Below are positions 45,080 to 53,084 of a stretch of 64,000 bases of DNA, piece after piece (position 1 is the first letter of the stretch; the number at the start of each line of letters is the position of its first letter). The stretch is from Spirochaetaceae bacterium (GTDB lineage: Bacteria; Spirochaetota; Spirochaetia; Treponematales; Treponemataceae): contig JAGAAX010000003.1 in NCBI GenBank assembly GCA_017614995.1, forward strand, positions 61,482 through 125,481, read 5' to 3'. Under the pieces are notes generated by a model, which saw only the letters and a program-made list of their open reading frames with translations, was not told the origin of the DNA and ran no database searches. The translations under genes were made by a program, and so were the position numbers.

Positions 45080-45570
45080 TGTTTTTGTATCATGGTTCCA
45101 CCGTAGAAATAAAGGAAATAGATTTAAGTTTTTCAAAACCTAACAAAGATTTCGGCAAAGGATTCTATCTTTCTGACAATTATAATCAGGCTTACGAAAT
45201 GGCAAGTTACAAAGCCGGACTTTTTGAAACAGAGCCTTTTGTGACAAAGTTCGAGTTTGATGAAAATCTCTTAAAAAATGGAAGCTTGAAAGTTCTGTCT
45301 TTTTCTGAATATTCAAAGGATTGGGCAGATTTTGTTTTCAAAAACCGCAATCAGGAAAACCAGGATTTTTCACACGAATACGACATTGTAACAGGTCCAA
45401 TAGCAAATGACAGGGTTGGAGCACAAATCCGTCGTTTTGTTGAAGGCGACATCAGTTTTGAAACTTTCTTAGAAAGACTTAAATACATGAAAGGCATTAC
45501 TTTTCAATATTTTTTTGGAACAGAAAAAGCAATTCAGATGCTCGTAAACAAAGGACTTTGCAATGAATGA
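45079..45570 (+). CDS. DUF3990 protein, ADP-ribosyltransferase-like
   Basis: A 163-residue protein from ATG 45079. The N-terminal LYHGSTVEIKEIDLSFSKPN, then DFGKGFYLSDNYNQAYEMA, is typical of DUF3990, a family with an ADP-ribosyltransferase-like fold: the His of YHGS and Tyr of GFYLS match the first two members of the H-Y-E triad. The third residue could be in the EYDIVTGPIANDRV segment or near the C-terminus; I cannot fix it. Proposed as the toxin of a small operon with two short helical proteins and a XRE regulator. Confidence 0.75.
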   Translation: MFLYHGSTVEIKEIDLSFSKPNKDFGKGFYLSDNYNQAYEMASYKAGLFETEPFVTKFEFDENLLKNGSLKVLSFSEYSKDWADFVFKNRNQENQDFSHEYDIVTGPIANDRVGAQIRRFVEGDISFETFLERLKYMKGITFQYFFGTEKAIQMLVNKGLCNE

Positions 45571-45781
45571 CATTGAATATCAGATAGAATGTACTACTCG
45601 CGACCTTGCAACATATCTTGTAAAGGATTTTTCTTTTGACGTGGAACAGGCGCTAAGAGCCGTTTACAATTCACAAACATATCAAAAATTATGCGACCCA
45701 AAGACAGGTCTTTACTTTCAAAGTCCTCTTTATGTGTATGATTATCTAAAAAACGAAATCAAGACAGGAAAAATGCAATGA
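45563..45781 (+). CDS. Small helical protein of the DUF3990 operon
   Basis: A 72-residue protein overlapping the DUF3990 gene by eight bases and the XRE gene by four. Its sequence (TRDLATYLVKDFSFDVEQALRAVYNS, GLYFQSPLYVYDYLKNEI) is typical of short proteins found beside DUF3990, and it is distantly like DUF3791. It may be a second antitoxin subunit or chaperone; function unknown. Confidence 0.6.
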   Translation: MNDIEYQIECTTRDLATYLVKDFSFDVEQALRAVYNSQTYQKLCDPKTGLYFQSPLYVYDYLKNEIKTGKMQ

Positions 45782-45987
45782 GCGCAAGTTACAAAAAACT
45801 CTGGAAACTCCTTATAGACCGCGATATGAACAAAAGCGACCTCATCAAACAGGCAAAAATTACAAGTAACATCGTTGCCAAAATGGGCAAAGGCGAAGAT
45901 GTTTCAATGGAAAGCCTGCGAAAAATTTGTACTGCACTTGATTGTACAATTGGCGACATTGTGGAATTTGTTGACGAGCATCGGTAA
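45778..45987 (+). CDS. XRE-family helix-turn-helix regulator
   Basis: A 69-residue Cro/CI-type DNA-binding protein (LWKLLIDRDMNKSDLIKQAKITSNIVAKMGKGEDVSMESLRKICTALDCTIGDIVEFV), probably the autorepressor of the operon. Its last codons and stop (TCGGTAA at 45981) lie inside a segment duplicated from the methyltransferase gene at 54294-55181, so the 3' end was made by a recombination event. Confidence 0.8.
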   Translation: MSASYKKLWKLLIDRDMNKSDLIKQAKITSNIVAKMGKGEDVSMESLRKICTALDCTIGDIVEFVDEHR

Positions 45988-46182
45988 TTTTGCTCTTTTT
46001 TATTCCGTCGATATAAAGCAGAGCATTCACAGCATTCCAGTTTGACTCGTAGGAAATAATCATGCCGTCATTTTTGGTGATGCGTTTCATTTCGGTAAGC
46101 ACAGCGTCTGGCTCCGGAATATGCATCAGAACACTATTACAGATTGCGATGTCAAAGGTATCATCTTTTTCAGGAACGCCAT
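45981..46182 (-). pseudogene. Truncated methyltransferase copy
   Basis: A 202-base segment aligns without gaps to 54694-54895, the middle of the methyltransferase gene at 54294-55181, including MHIPEPDAVLTEMKRITKNDGMIIS and SNWNAVNALLYIDG. No start, SAM-binding motif or C-terminus remains, so it cannot make an active enzyme. Downstream of it (46183-46382) I see no gene beyond a 17-codon frame. Confidence 0.85.
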
Positions 46183-46382
46183 CTTAAGCAGTTTTAAAAA
46201 TGATTGAAGTTAGTTTTTTTATTCGACTTTATGACAGATTGATGTATAATAAACGTACTCGGAAATTTGCTTATCTTTCGGGCATGTCTAATAATTTATG
46301 GACATTCTTATATGGAAAGAATACTTGATTTTGCAAACAGCGAATTACACAGATTCTTATTATAACAGACAGAAGGTAAAAT

Positions 46383-46565
46383 ATGTTGGGTTGGTATGAT
46401 GAAACTCCTATTGAAAATCAAGAATGGCAATTCAAGTACGGTTTGCATAGTGAATTTATAGATTTGCTCTTTAGCGAAAAACTTACACCTGAACAACACC
46501 GTCGTCTTGACATTCTGCATCATGGTACAGAAGAGCAGATAAAACAGTTGGCGGAAAATACCTGA
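46383..46565 (+). CDS. Small hypothetical protein
   Basis: A 60-residue acidic protein (MLGWYDETPIENQEWQFKYG..., ending EEQIKQLAENT) with a GAAGG ribosome-binding site seven bases upstream. It looks helical and soluble. No family was recognised and the reading frame is short, so its reality rests on the ribosome-binding site and codon pattern. Confidence 0.4.
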   Translation: MLGWYDETPIENQEWQFKYGLHSEFIDLLFSEKLTPEQHRRLDILHHGTEEQIKQLAENT

Positions 46566-46630
46566 TTTCTTTTGAGTTCTTCGTCTGTCAAAATCGAGCT
46601 TAATGTCCGGCGTTTCGGAAGGAGTTTAGT

Positions 46631-47077
46631 ATGAGTATTGAGTATATAACCACTTGTGATAACTGCAAAAACCGTTATGCTTTTGAATCAGGTTGGGGCT
46701 ATATTCCATTTTATAATACAGATTTTTGTAAAAGTTGGATTGACTCATTAGGCAATAGCACTTATAGGGATGAGCTTAATTCTTTTTTGAAAGAGAATAA
46801 GGATTTTAAGAGTCCGCTTGAACATGCACTTTATGGCTGCCAAAAATGCAAAATCATATACAATTTGGAGATTTTGTGCAACTTTAAGCCTGATTTTGAA
46901 TTTAAATGCAAAAACTGCAACATACCGCTTATAAAACTTGAAATGGGCACTGTAAATAAAAACCACGTAGAATATGTAAAATTCTATGATTCTGCCAAAA
47001 ATGAGTTTAAATGTAAGTGCGTGAACTGTAATAAAGAGCTTCTCGGAATTATTGATTCAGTCATATATAAAGATTGA
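46631..47077 (+). CDS. Hypothetical zinc-ribbon protein
   Basis: A 148-residue protein with four CxxC knuckles: TTCDNCKNR (about 8-11), GCQKCKI (about 68-72), KCKNCNI (about 91-95) and KCVNCNKE (about 129-133), suggesting two bound zinc ions. The start follows GGAAGGAGTTTAGT. No catalytic motif or known family was recognised. AT-rich, in line with the surrounding island. Confidence 0.65.
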   Translation: MSIEYITTCDNCKNRYAFESGWGYIPFYNTDFCKSWIDSLGNSTYRDELNSFLKENKDFKSPLEHALYGCQKCKIIYNLEILCNFKPDFEFKCKNCNIPLIKLEMGTVNKNHVEYVKFYDSAKNEFKCKCVNCNKELLGIIDSVIYKD

Positions 47078-47172
47078 ATTACATAGCTGACATTGCAACT
47101 ATTTCTTTCCGGCTATAGATTTTAAGCATGTGAAGTGCTCTAATAAGAAATCTTTTGTTAAAGGTGGTAATT

Positions 47173-47361
47173 ATGGCGAGGGGTGGTAAAAGAGAGGGTG
47201 CCGGTCGTCCTGCAGGTACAACAAGAGGGCGGACTGTAGAGTACAAAACTATCTCAATTTCTGCACTGCCAGAAGAGGTTGAGGCTATAAAAGCAGCTGC
47301 AGCAAAGCATGGAAAAACTGTAAGCCGCTATCTTGTAGAACTTGCACTAAATAAGGAATAG
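47173..47361 (+). CDS. Small ribbon-helix-helix-like DNA-binding protein
   Basis: A 62-residue basic protein starting at ATG 47173 after AAAGGTGG. The glycine/arginine-rich MARGGKREGAGRPAGTTRGR is followed by a possible ribbon-helix-helix (YKTISISALPEEVEAIKAAAAKHGKTVSRYLVELAL). Such proteins occur as antitoxins or plasmid/phage regulators. The next gene, 32 bases on, could be its partner. Confidence 0.65.
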   Translation: MARGGKREGAGRPAGTTRGRTVEYKTISISALPEEVEAIKAAAAKHGKTVSRYLVELALNKE

Positions 47362-47393
47362 GTTTTATCTCGTATTAAGACTGGAAAATTTAT

Positions 47394-47615
47394 ATGATGC
47401 TAAAATTCACCAAATTGTCAGAAACAGATTCAAAGATTGTCTATAATATTGAGAATGGAGTATTTGGTACTGTTGAGTATGACAAAAAGACAAAACAATA
47501 TAAATCTCTCAACAAAAAAGGCGAGCCTTTCAAAGATTCCGTTTCCAACTATGCATTTTATGTTGCTGTGGTTAAAAAAAATTTCCCAGAAGAAAGTATC
47601 TATGCCGCAGCCTAA
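47394..47615 (+). CDS. Small hypothetical protein next to the RHH-like gene
   Basis: A 73-residue protein (LKFTKLSETDSKIVYNIENGVFGTVEYDKKTKQYK...) with predicted beta strands then a helix. No family was recognised. A start three bases later is equally possible. Its position after an RHH-like gene allows a toxin-antitoxin pair, which is only a guess. Confidence 0.5.
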   Translation: MMLKFTKLSETDSKIVYNIENGVFGTVEYDKKTKQYKSLNKKGEPFKDSVSNYAFYVAVVKKNFPEESIYAAA

Positions 47616-47660
47616 TATACTAATTTAGTTTTTGTGTTCTTTTTCAGACGGAATCGGGAT

Positions 47661-48374
47661 TCATAAATCAAAGAGAAAAAGTGCACCTATAGGATTTTCT
47701 GATTGTTTATCGTAGTAATCTTCTGATTTTCTTCCAAAGACAGCATCGTTTTTAATAACTTTGCACGGAGGATTAAATTCTTTGTTTTTCTCTAGTGCAT
47801 CTTCAATAGTCATTCCTTTTTCCCGTAAGAATTCAGCTCCAAGAGTTTCGTGCCTTAAACTTGAACTGTCTGCCGTCAGCAGCACTTTTGTAGAATGAAA
47901 TATCGGGGCAAGATGCTTCTTATAGTTTTCTACCATAGCGTGAACCCAATCTTTTGCGTTATACGGCGAATTCTTTTCAAATACATCACAGAGCGTATAC
48001 CACCGGCACCAGGCAGGAATGTCTTTGCCGTCAATTTTCATTACAAAGACACAAACCGTATTTTTAGACAAGGCTAAGTCAAGTTGCAGATTGTCGTCTT
48101 TATAAAACAGGTCAAGCTTATTAGAATTAAAATTGCTTTCAAAAGATTTGTTATACAAGATATACCACACGCCATTTTTAGGTTCGTTATCTGTCCAACT
48201 TTGTTTTTCACAATCATACAAAATGACATCTTTCCCGTTTATACGTGACTTAAAATCCACAAGAAAGTTTTCTGCGGTGTCAGTTTTCAAATCGTGATTT
48301 AAGAAATATAAAATATCAACGCCCATACACTTCTTTATTTGCTTTTGTTCATATACATTAAATCTTTTCCACAA
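47661..48374 (-). CDS. Hypothetical protein, last gene of a three-gene cluster
   Basis: A 237-residue soluble protein with no recognised domain. It contains several conserved-looking aromatic stretches (IPAWCRWYTLCDVFEKNSPYNAKDWVHAM) and ends GALFLFDL. Its start overlaps the gene before it by 17 bases, so the two are translated together. No signal peptide, membrane helix or catalytic motif is seen. Confidence 0.65.
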   Translation of the reverse strand: MWKRFNVYEQKQIKKCMGVDILYFLNHDLKTDTAENFLVDFKSRINGKDVILYDCEKQSWTDNEPKNGVWYILYNKSFESNFNSNKLDLFYKDDNLQLDLALSKNTVCVFVMKIDGKDIPAWCRWYTLCDVFEKNSPYNAKDWVHAMVENYKKHLAPIFHSTKVLLTADSSSLRHETLGAEFLREKGMTIEDALEKNKEFNPPCKVIKNDAVFGRKSEDYYDKQSENPIGALFLFDL

Positions 48375-48636
48375 ATTCTTTGAAATTTTGAATATCAGAT
48401 TCGTTCATTATAATTTCAAAATAGCTGTATTCTTTATTGCGTATTATGCACCATATTCGTTTTAACTTTTCTTTGAATCTTGAAAAAGCATTTCCCTGTT
48501 CCGAATAAAATCTGTCTGTCACAAAAGAAAGATACACAGTTTTCCCGTCATTATCCTTTGTAACTTTCAGATGTACGCCGTCACCGCAACCACAAGAACA
48601 AAATGCTGCAAGTTCATCTTTATTTTCCATAATCAT
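48358..48636 (-). CDS. Small hypothetical protein with CSCGCG motif
   Basis: A 92-residue protein with CSCGCGDGVHLKV (about residues 13-25), a cysteine cluster that could bind metal, and an aromatic C-terminal half. Similar CSCGCG-type small proteins occur in phage and mobile regions. It starts in an ATGA overlap with the membrane protein gene upstream, with GGAG seven bases before. Confidence 0.6.
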   Translation of the reverse strand: MIMENKDELAAFCSCGCGDGVHLKVTKDNDGKTVYLSFVTDRFYSEQGNAFSRFKEKLKRIWCIIRNKEYSYFEIIMNESDIQNFKEFVEKI

Positions 48637-48932
48637 TTAGGTGCTCCATCAAAAATATGTGCAAAAAGCCATGCAAATTTTAAAACTTTTACAAACAGTA
48701 CAATAAAAAAGATAATAACAATTGACCAGAAAGCAAATGCTATCCAATCATAAGCCGTCAATTTTTTATTTGGATCATATACAACATATTTATCTTTTTC
48801 AGATTCTTCCTTTTTTTCTAATTCGAGTCTACGTCGTTCAATATCTAATTTTTTATGTTCCGTTTCTTTATCAATATCAGAAAAGATTGAATGAAGAAAG
48901 TATCCGCCTAAAAACCATCCTAATTTTCCCAT
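48633..48932 (-). CDS. Small membrane protein with coiled coil
   Basis: A 99-residue protein: an N-terminal hydrophobic segment (MGKLGWFLGGYFLHSIF), a charged coiled coil (about 20-47, TEHKKLDIERRRLELEKKEE) and one strong membrane helix (about 64-88, AFAFWSIVIIFFIVLFVKVL). First gene of the three-gene cluster 47661-48932. Function unknown. Confidence 0.6.
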   Translation of the reverse strand: MGKLGWFLGGYFLHSIFSDIDKETEHKKLDIERRRLELEKKEESEKDKYVVYDPNKKLTAYDWIAFAFWSIVIIFFIVLFVKVLKFAWLFAHIFDGAPK

Positions 48933-48961
48933 ATACTTACCTCTGAAATGTTATTATGAGC

Positions 48962-48990
48962 ATCTCTAAAAACTGAAGTTTTTTAGAGAT
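48962..48990. repeat. Hairpin with AAAACTGAAGTTTT core
   Basis: Inverted repeat ATCTCTAAAAACT...GTTTTTTAGAGAT; the core is the reverse complement of the AAAACTTCAGTTTT core of the hairpins at 41352 and 41436. Confidence 0.7.
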
Positions 48991-49028
48991 CCCTTATATC
49001 ACACATTTACGCTTTTGCTGTCAGTTTC

Positions 49029-49061
49029 TCATATAGCTTGAACAGCTCGGCGACACATTCG
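49029..49061 (-). pseudogene. Remnant of an MmeI-like C-terminus
   Basis: Matches 49948-49980 (the 3' end of the MmeI-like gene) at 28 of 33 positions. The frame reads SECVAELFKLYEKLTAKA then stop, compared with SEIVAELFKLYEQLVNT at the end of the intact gene. An in-frame stop lies just before it. Together with the intact copy it brackets the HNH gene. Confidence 0.65.
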
Positions 49062-49074
49062 GATTAAATTATAC

Positions 49075-49911
49075 TTATAATTCTCTATTTCCATTCACAA
49101 CTGCATTTGAATTTAGTACAAAAGCTTCATTCTCTAATGGTCTTTCTAAATATTCTTTTGGCAAAAAGTGTTCAAAATTTAGAGCAATGGCTTTACTGTT
49201 GCAATCAAATAAATTTCCTCTTGGTATACCATCTGATCTATCACGATTTAGAATGAACAAAGCGATAGGGAAAAATTTTATAAGCGTACCTATCAAGTTT
49301 TTTTTCATAGGAGTAAAAGCATTTGTCATACATCCAAAATATGGATTTATGACAATATTAGAAAAAGGATAATACCAGTAATAAACATCTGTGTTCTCAA
49401 TACTTTGTGTTTTACTAAGTACAAATTGTCTGTATCGTTCATAAACAATATTTTGGTCTAATGGTGTTTGTAAAGTTTCTTCTACAGTTTTTTCACTATG
49501 ACAAGCATTTGTTGCTAGAAAGTGTGCTAATATACAACGCAGAATTTTTTTTGCATCTACATCTATTTTATTAATGGGAGCAAATATAATGCTTGAATGC
49601 ATTCTTTTATATTCTTTTGCCTGGTCATAGAATTTTTTAAATTCCTTATCCAAATCAGAACCCAATAGTACATTATTGCAATTGGTACAAATAGTTCTGC
49701 AATGAAAGCCATTTTGCATTATAATTGTTTTGTTCCCAAAAGTAAAAGATGTTCGTCCTTTATTACCACACGATTTGGGTGGAATATGGTCATCCGTTAA
49801 ATCTGCAATTTTACCACAAATTCTACAATACCCACGATTAGCTCCTCTTTTAAGGCTTTTGACATTAAAATTGTATATGGCAGAATGTTTTTCTTGATTC
49901 TTATCAATCAT
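49075..49911 (-). CDS. HNH-type endonuclease-like protein
   Basis: A 278-residue protein with an N-terminal HNH-type zinc/metal finger: YCRICGKIADLTDDHIPPKS (about residues 28-47) and CRTICTNCNNVLLG (about 71-84). The DDH and the later Asn fit the HNH core. The C-terminal 180 residues are not recognised. It begins 17 bases after the stop of the MmeI-like gene on the same strand, so both are probably one defence unit. It could be an extra nuclease for the restriction system; that is inference. Confidence 0.75.
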   Translation of the reverse strand: MIDKNQEKHSAIYNFNVKSLKRGANRGYCRICGKIADLTDDHIPPKSCGNKGRTSFTFGNKTIIMQNGFHCRTICTNCNNVLLGSDLDKEFKKFYDQAKEYKRMHSSIIFAPINKIDVDAKKILRCILAHFLATNACHSEKTVEETLQTPLDQNIVYERYRQFVLSKTQSIENTDVYYWYYPFSNIVINPYFGCMTNAFTPMKKNLIGTLIKFFPIALFILNRDRSDGIPRGNLFDCNSKAIALNFEHFLPKEYLERPLENEAFVLNSNAVVNGNREL

Positions 49912-49928
49912 TTTATGAAGTTCCCCTG

Positions 49929-52751
49929 TTATGTATTTACCAATTGTTCATACAGCTTGAAAAGCTCGGCGACAATCTCGCTTTCTGTCATATTCTGCTT
50001 AAAGCCGTAAGCCTGCATAACTGCTTTGTCGTTTTCGCGGTGAGCTTTGCGCAAATCTGGCGGCATGAGCGTTTCGTCGTACAGGTCTGCAAGCGATGAA
50101 TCTGGATATCTTGCACGCGCGTCCAGAATTGCCTGCGCGGTCTGTTCGATTTTGACTTTCTGTTCGTCTGTCGGATTGCACCATGGAAAGTTGTTGTAGA
50201 CGATATCTTTGCTGTAACGGTAACGTGTTTCTAGGCGACCTGCTACTGCTCGCATCCATGCGTTGTGAACGGAGCTTGTCAAAATACTAAAATGATAAAG
50301 TGTTGCTTCGGGAACTATAAATACAAGGTCACTTGCTAAAATATCTGGCGTAAGAAAACCGATTGGAATATAACGGCGTTTTTCAGAACTGACTTTTGGA
50401 ACGACGATAAAATTTTCTTTCGGCATATTCTCAACATGAAAATGTGTCGGAATATCTGCAATTTTTTGTGTCGGTTTACTTGTGCTTGCAAGTCGAAATT
50501 CCCGAACAGCCTGAACACGTTTATAACATTCGGGCATTTTCTTTATTTCTGCAGGAGAGCAGTCACCGAGCCACAGACAATACCGATAGTAGCGGTTTAT
50601 AAATTCATCTGAGCCAATCCACTTCTTAAAGTATTTCTCTGATGCAGGTTCTTTCTTTATGAACTCCTTCATCTCGGCTTCTGTAAAGAGATAGTTTCCC
50701 CCATCAATCGGCTTATTTCCGATTCCAATTTCCGGTACATCTGCAAGCGGTTTTTGACGACTTTCAACAAAAATGTTCGGTGCGTCCAAAAGATAACCGT
50801 TTATGTTCTTTACAATATTTTTGTTCCCGCCCTCGTCAAAGATGATTTTCTCTTTTTGACTGCTGTTCCTATCGCTGAAGCCTACAATTACACAATGGAC
50901 ATGTGCCTTTTCAGTACTTTCACTGTCCCATCGGAATGTGCGCCATGCAAAATCAAGATTGATATTGTCATTTTCAAAGAGTGTTTTCCAAAGAATAGCA
51001 ACCTGTTCACCTTGAGTTATTGAATTCGTTGAAACAAGAGCTGCTTTTGCATTTGTACCATGCATAAGGTCTGCTGCCTTTTTGTACCAGCATGAAACAT
51101 AGTCAAGATTCCCAACATTTTTAATGTCCCCAAATACATCAAGTACATCTTTTTTCTGGCTCTCGCTCATAAGTCTTGCACCGACAAAGGGTGGGTTTCC
51201 CATAATGTAGTTGTATTCGTGTTTTGTTCCATCGCTTTCTGTTACAAAGCCACTAAAAAGTCCGTCTGTCGGCTGTGCGTTTTCATCAATTGGTTTAAGT
51301 GTTGACCAGTTCATGCGCAGGGCGTTGCCTTCAACAATAAAAGCATTTGTGGTCAAAGGCAAAAAGTTTATACTCTGAGAAATGATGGCTTCCGTTTCTG
51401 CAATCATCTGACTTTCTGCAATCCAAAGGGCTGTTTTTGCAACAGTAACAGCAAAATCATTAATTTCAATTCCATAAAATTGATCTATATGAACTTTTAT
51501 GAACTCATCAAAGCCAAGAAGAGTTTCGCCCTTGCTTAGAATTGATATGACTTTGTTCTCAAGACGGCGCAAACTCAAGTAAGTTTCTGTCAAAAAATTG
51601 CCGGAACCACATGCGGGGTCTAAGAATTTGAGAGAACCGAGCTTATTCTGGAATTCATGTAGCTGATCTTTCTTTTGCTTTATAACTTTTATATTGCATA
51701 TCTGTTCAAACTCGGCGTTCAAATCCTCCATAAAAAGAGGGTCGATTACTTTGTGAATGTTCTGAATCGAGGTATAGTGCATTCCGCCTTTTCGGCGTGT
51801 TTCTGGGTTCAAAGTGCTTTCAAAAACTGCACCAAAAATAGTAGGGCTTATTTCTGACCAGTTGAACGGCGCACAATGATTAACAATTACATCAACAATT
51901 TCTTCTGTAAAGTTCGGGATTTCGACATTCTCATCTTTGAACAAACCGCCGTTTACATAAGGGAAAGCTTTCAATTTTAGGTCGTATTTGTCACGGTCTT
52001 TTGAATCTAAGGCTTTAAACAGCTTGATAATTCCGTCACGTAAATTTTCAATCGCAAATGATTTTATGTAATCTTCAAAAGCTGTTTTGCTGTCAAAAAG
52101 TCCCGCATCTTCAGCATAAAGGCAGAAAACAATTCTGACACAAAGAATGTTCAATGAACGCAGGCTTTTTTCATCTGGGTCGATGTATTCTTTGATAAGC
52201 GCGTCATACAATTTGCCGACAAGCTCACCAGCTTTTAAGCTTAGTTCTTCTTCGCGGCGTATATTCTCATTTTTCTGGTCAATAAGGAACTGCAAGCGGT
52301 AGAACTCTTTGGGCAAATCACAAAGCTTTACTGTTTCAAATTCTTTTTCTGGTTCAATTCTTTCCATGTCGTAAATACGGAACTCTGTAAAATTTGAAAC
52401 GACAATCCAACGGCACTTTTCAGAAAACGGAAGATTGTCGTTGTAGCGTTTCGCCTGTCCGAAAGGAGTCAGTTCTTCTTTGTCGCTTTGCCTTTCTGCT
52501 TTATCAAGATCAATCTTTGAACCTTTCTGTTCAATTGCAACTCTTGTGTCTGCAATATAGCCGTCTATGTACTTTGTACCGTTTATTTTTACGCGCTTCT
52601 CAAAATCTATAACTTTTTCTGGCGAAGATACACCGCAAATATCTCTCAATAACGAAGTCCAGAATTGCTGTGTGTACTGCTTTTCGTCACCTTTGTCTTT
52701 CCAAAATTCCGCGAATTCTTTCGCCGCTTTCCGCTGTTCAATCTGTGTCAT
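49929..52751 (-). CDS. MmeI-like type IIL restriction-modification enzyme
   Basis: A 940-residue single-chain R-M protein. The N-terminal nuclease has the D-X10-EXK pattern in DGYIADTRVAIEQKG (Asp63, Glu74, Lys76). A helical connector is followed by a gamma-type N6-adenine methyltransferase with FLDPACGSGNF (about 377-387) and GNPPFVGARL (about 518-527), a target-recognition domain (about 650-830) and a C-terminal helical part. MmeI-type enzymes methylate one strand and cut about 20 bases away; the recognition sequence cannot be read here. TATAAT lies at complement 52773-52778 and AAGGAAC precedes the ATG. Confidence 0.9.
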   Translation of the reverse strand: MTQIEQRKAAKEFAEFWKDKGDEKQYTQQFWTSLLRDICGVSSPEKVIDFEKRVKINGTKYIDGYIADTRVAIEQKGSKIDLDKAERQSDKEELTPFGQAKRYNDNLPFSEKCRWIVVSNFTEFRIYDMERIEPEKEFETVKLCDLPKEFYRLQFLIDQKNENIRREEELSLKAGELVGKLYDALIKEYIDPDEKSLRSLNILCVRIVFCLYAEDAGLFDSKTAFEDYIKSFAIENLRDGIIKLFKALDSKDRDKYDLKLKAFPYVNGGLFKDENVEIPNFTEEIVDVIVNHCAPFNWSEISPTIFGAVFESTLNPETRRKGGMHYTSIQNIHKVIDPLFMEDLNAEFEQICNIKVIKQKKDQLHEFQNKLGSLKFLDPACGSGNFLTETYLSLRRLENKVISILSKGETLLGFDEFIKVHIDQFYGIEINDFAVTVAKTALWIAESQMIAETEAIISQSINFLPLTTNAFIVEGNALRMNWSTLKPIDENAQPTDGLFSGFVTESDGTKHEYNYIMGNPPFVGARLMSESQKKDVLDVFGDIKNVGNLDYVSCWYKKAADLMHGTNAKAALVSTNSITQGEQVAILWKTLFENDNINLDFAWRTFRWDSESTEKAHVHCVIVGFSDRNSSQKEKIIFDEGGNKNIVKNINGYLLDAPNIFVESRQKPLADVPEIGIGNKPIDGGNYLFTEAEMKEFIKKEPASEKYFKKWIGSDEFINRYYRYCLWLGDCSPAEIKKMPECYKRVQAVREFRLASTSKPTQKIADIPTHFHVENMPKENFIVVPKVSSEKRRYIPIGFLTPDILASDLVFIVPEATLYHFSILTSSVHNAWMRAVAGRLETRYRYSKDIVYNNFPWCNPTDEQKVKIEQTAQAILDARARYPDSSLADLYDETLMPPDLRKAHRENDKAVMQAYGFKQNMTESEIVAELFKLYEQLVNT

Positions 52752-52801
52752 GTTCTGTTCCTTGTGAGATACATTATACAGTATTTTTTCTATTATGGTT
52801 G

Positions 52802-53032
52802 CTAATTCGATTCGTCATCGTCATCTTCTTCGTCGTATTCATCGTCCTCAGCTTCATACATAAAAATTGCTGTCCAGATGCAAATTGCAGATAACAAAAA
52901 ACAAACCGCTACGATACTTTTTGCAATTGTGTACCATCTAGGGCTCTCCTTAGAAATTATATCCAAAACCGTTAATACGAAACTCAAACTTATAAGAATT
53001 GCATTCAGAATCCATAATGTTTTTCTTTTCAT
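52802..53032 (-). CDS. Small two-helix membrane protein with acidic tail
   Basis: A 76-residue protein with two membrane helices (about 8-26 and 37-57) and a C-terminal run of Asp/Glu residues (EAEDDEYDEEDDDDESN). No family recognised. It lies between the exonuclease and MmeI-like genes on the same strand. Confidence 0.55.
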   Translation of the reverse strand: MKRKTLWILNAILISLSFVLTVLDIISKESPRWYTIAKSIVAVCFLLSAICIWTAIFMYEAEDDEYDEEDDDDESN

Positions 53033-53084
53033 AAAATTTCCTCCATAAAAAAATAAGTTTTACTTTGATTTTCATCTGGTCTTT

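Noticed and set aside
46312..46371. 17-codon frame MERILDFANSEL...
   Set aside because: Too short, with no ribosome-binding site; it may be a remnant but nothing supports a gene.
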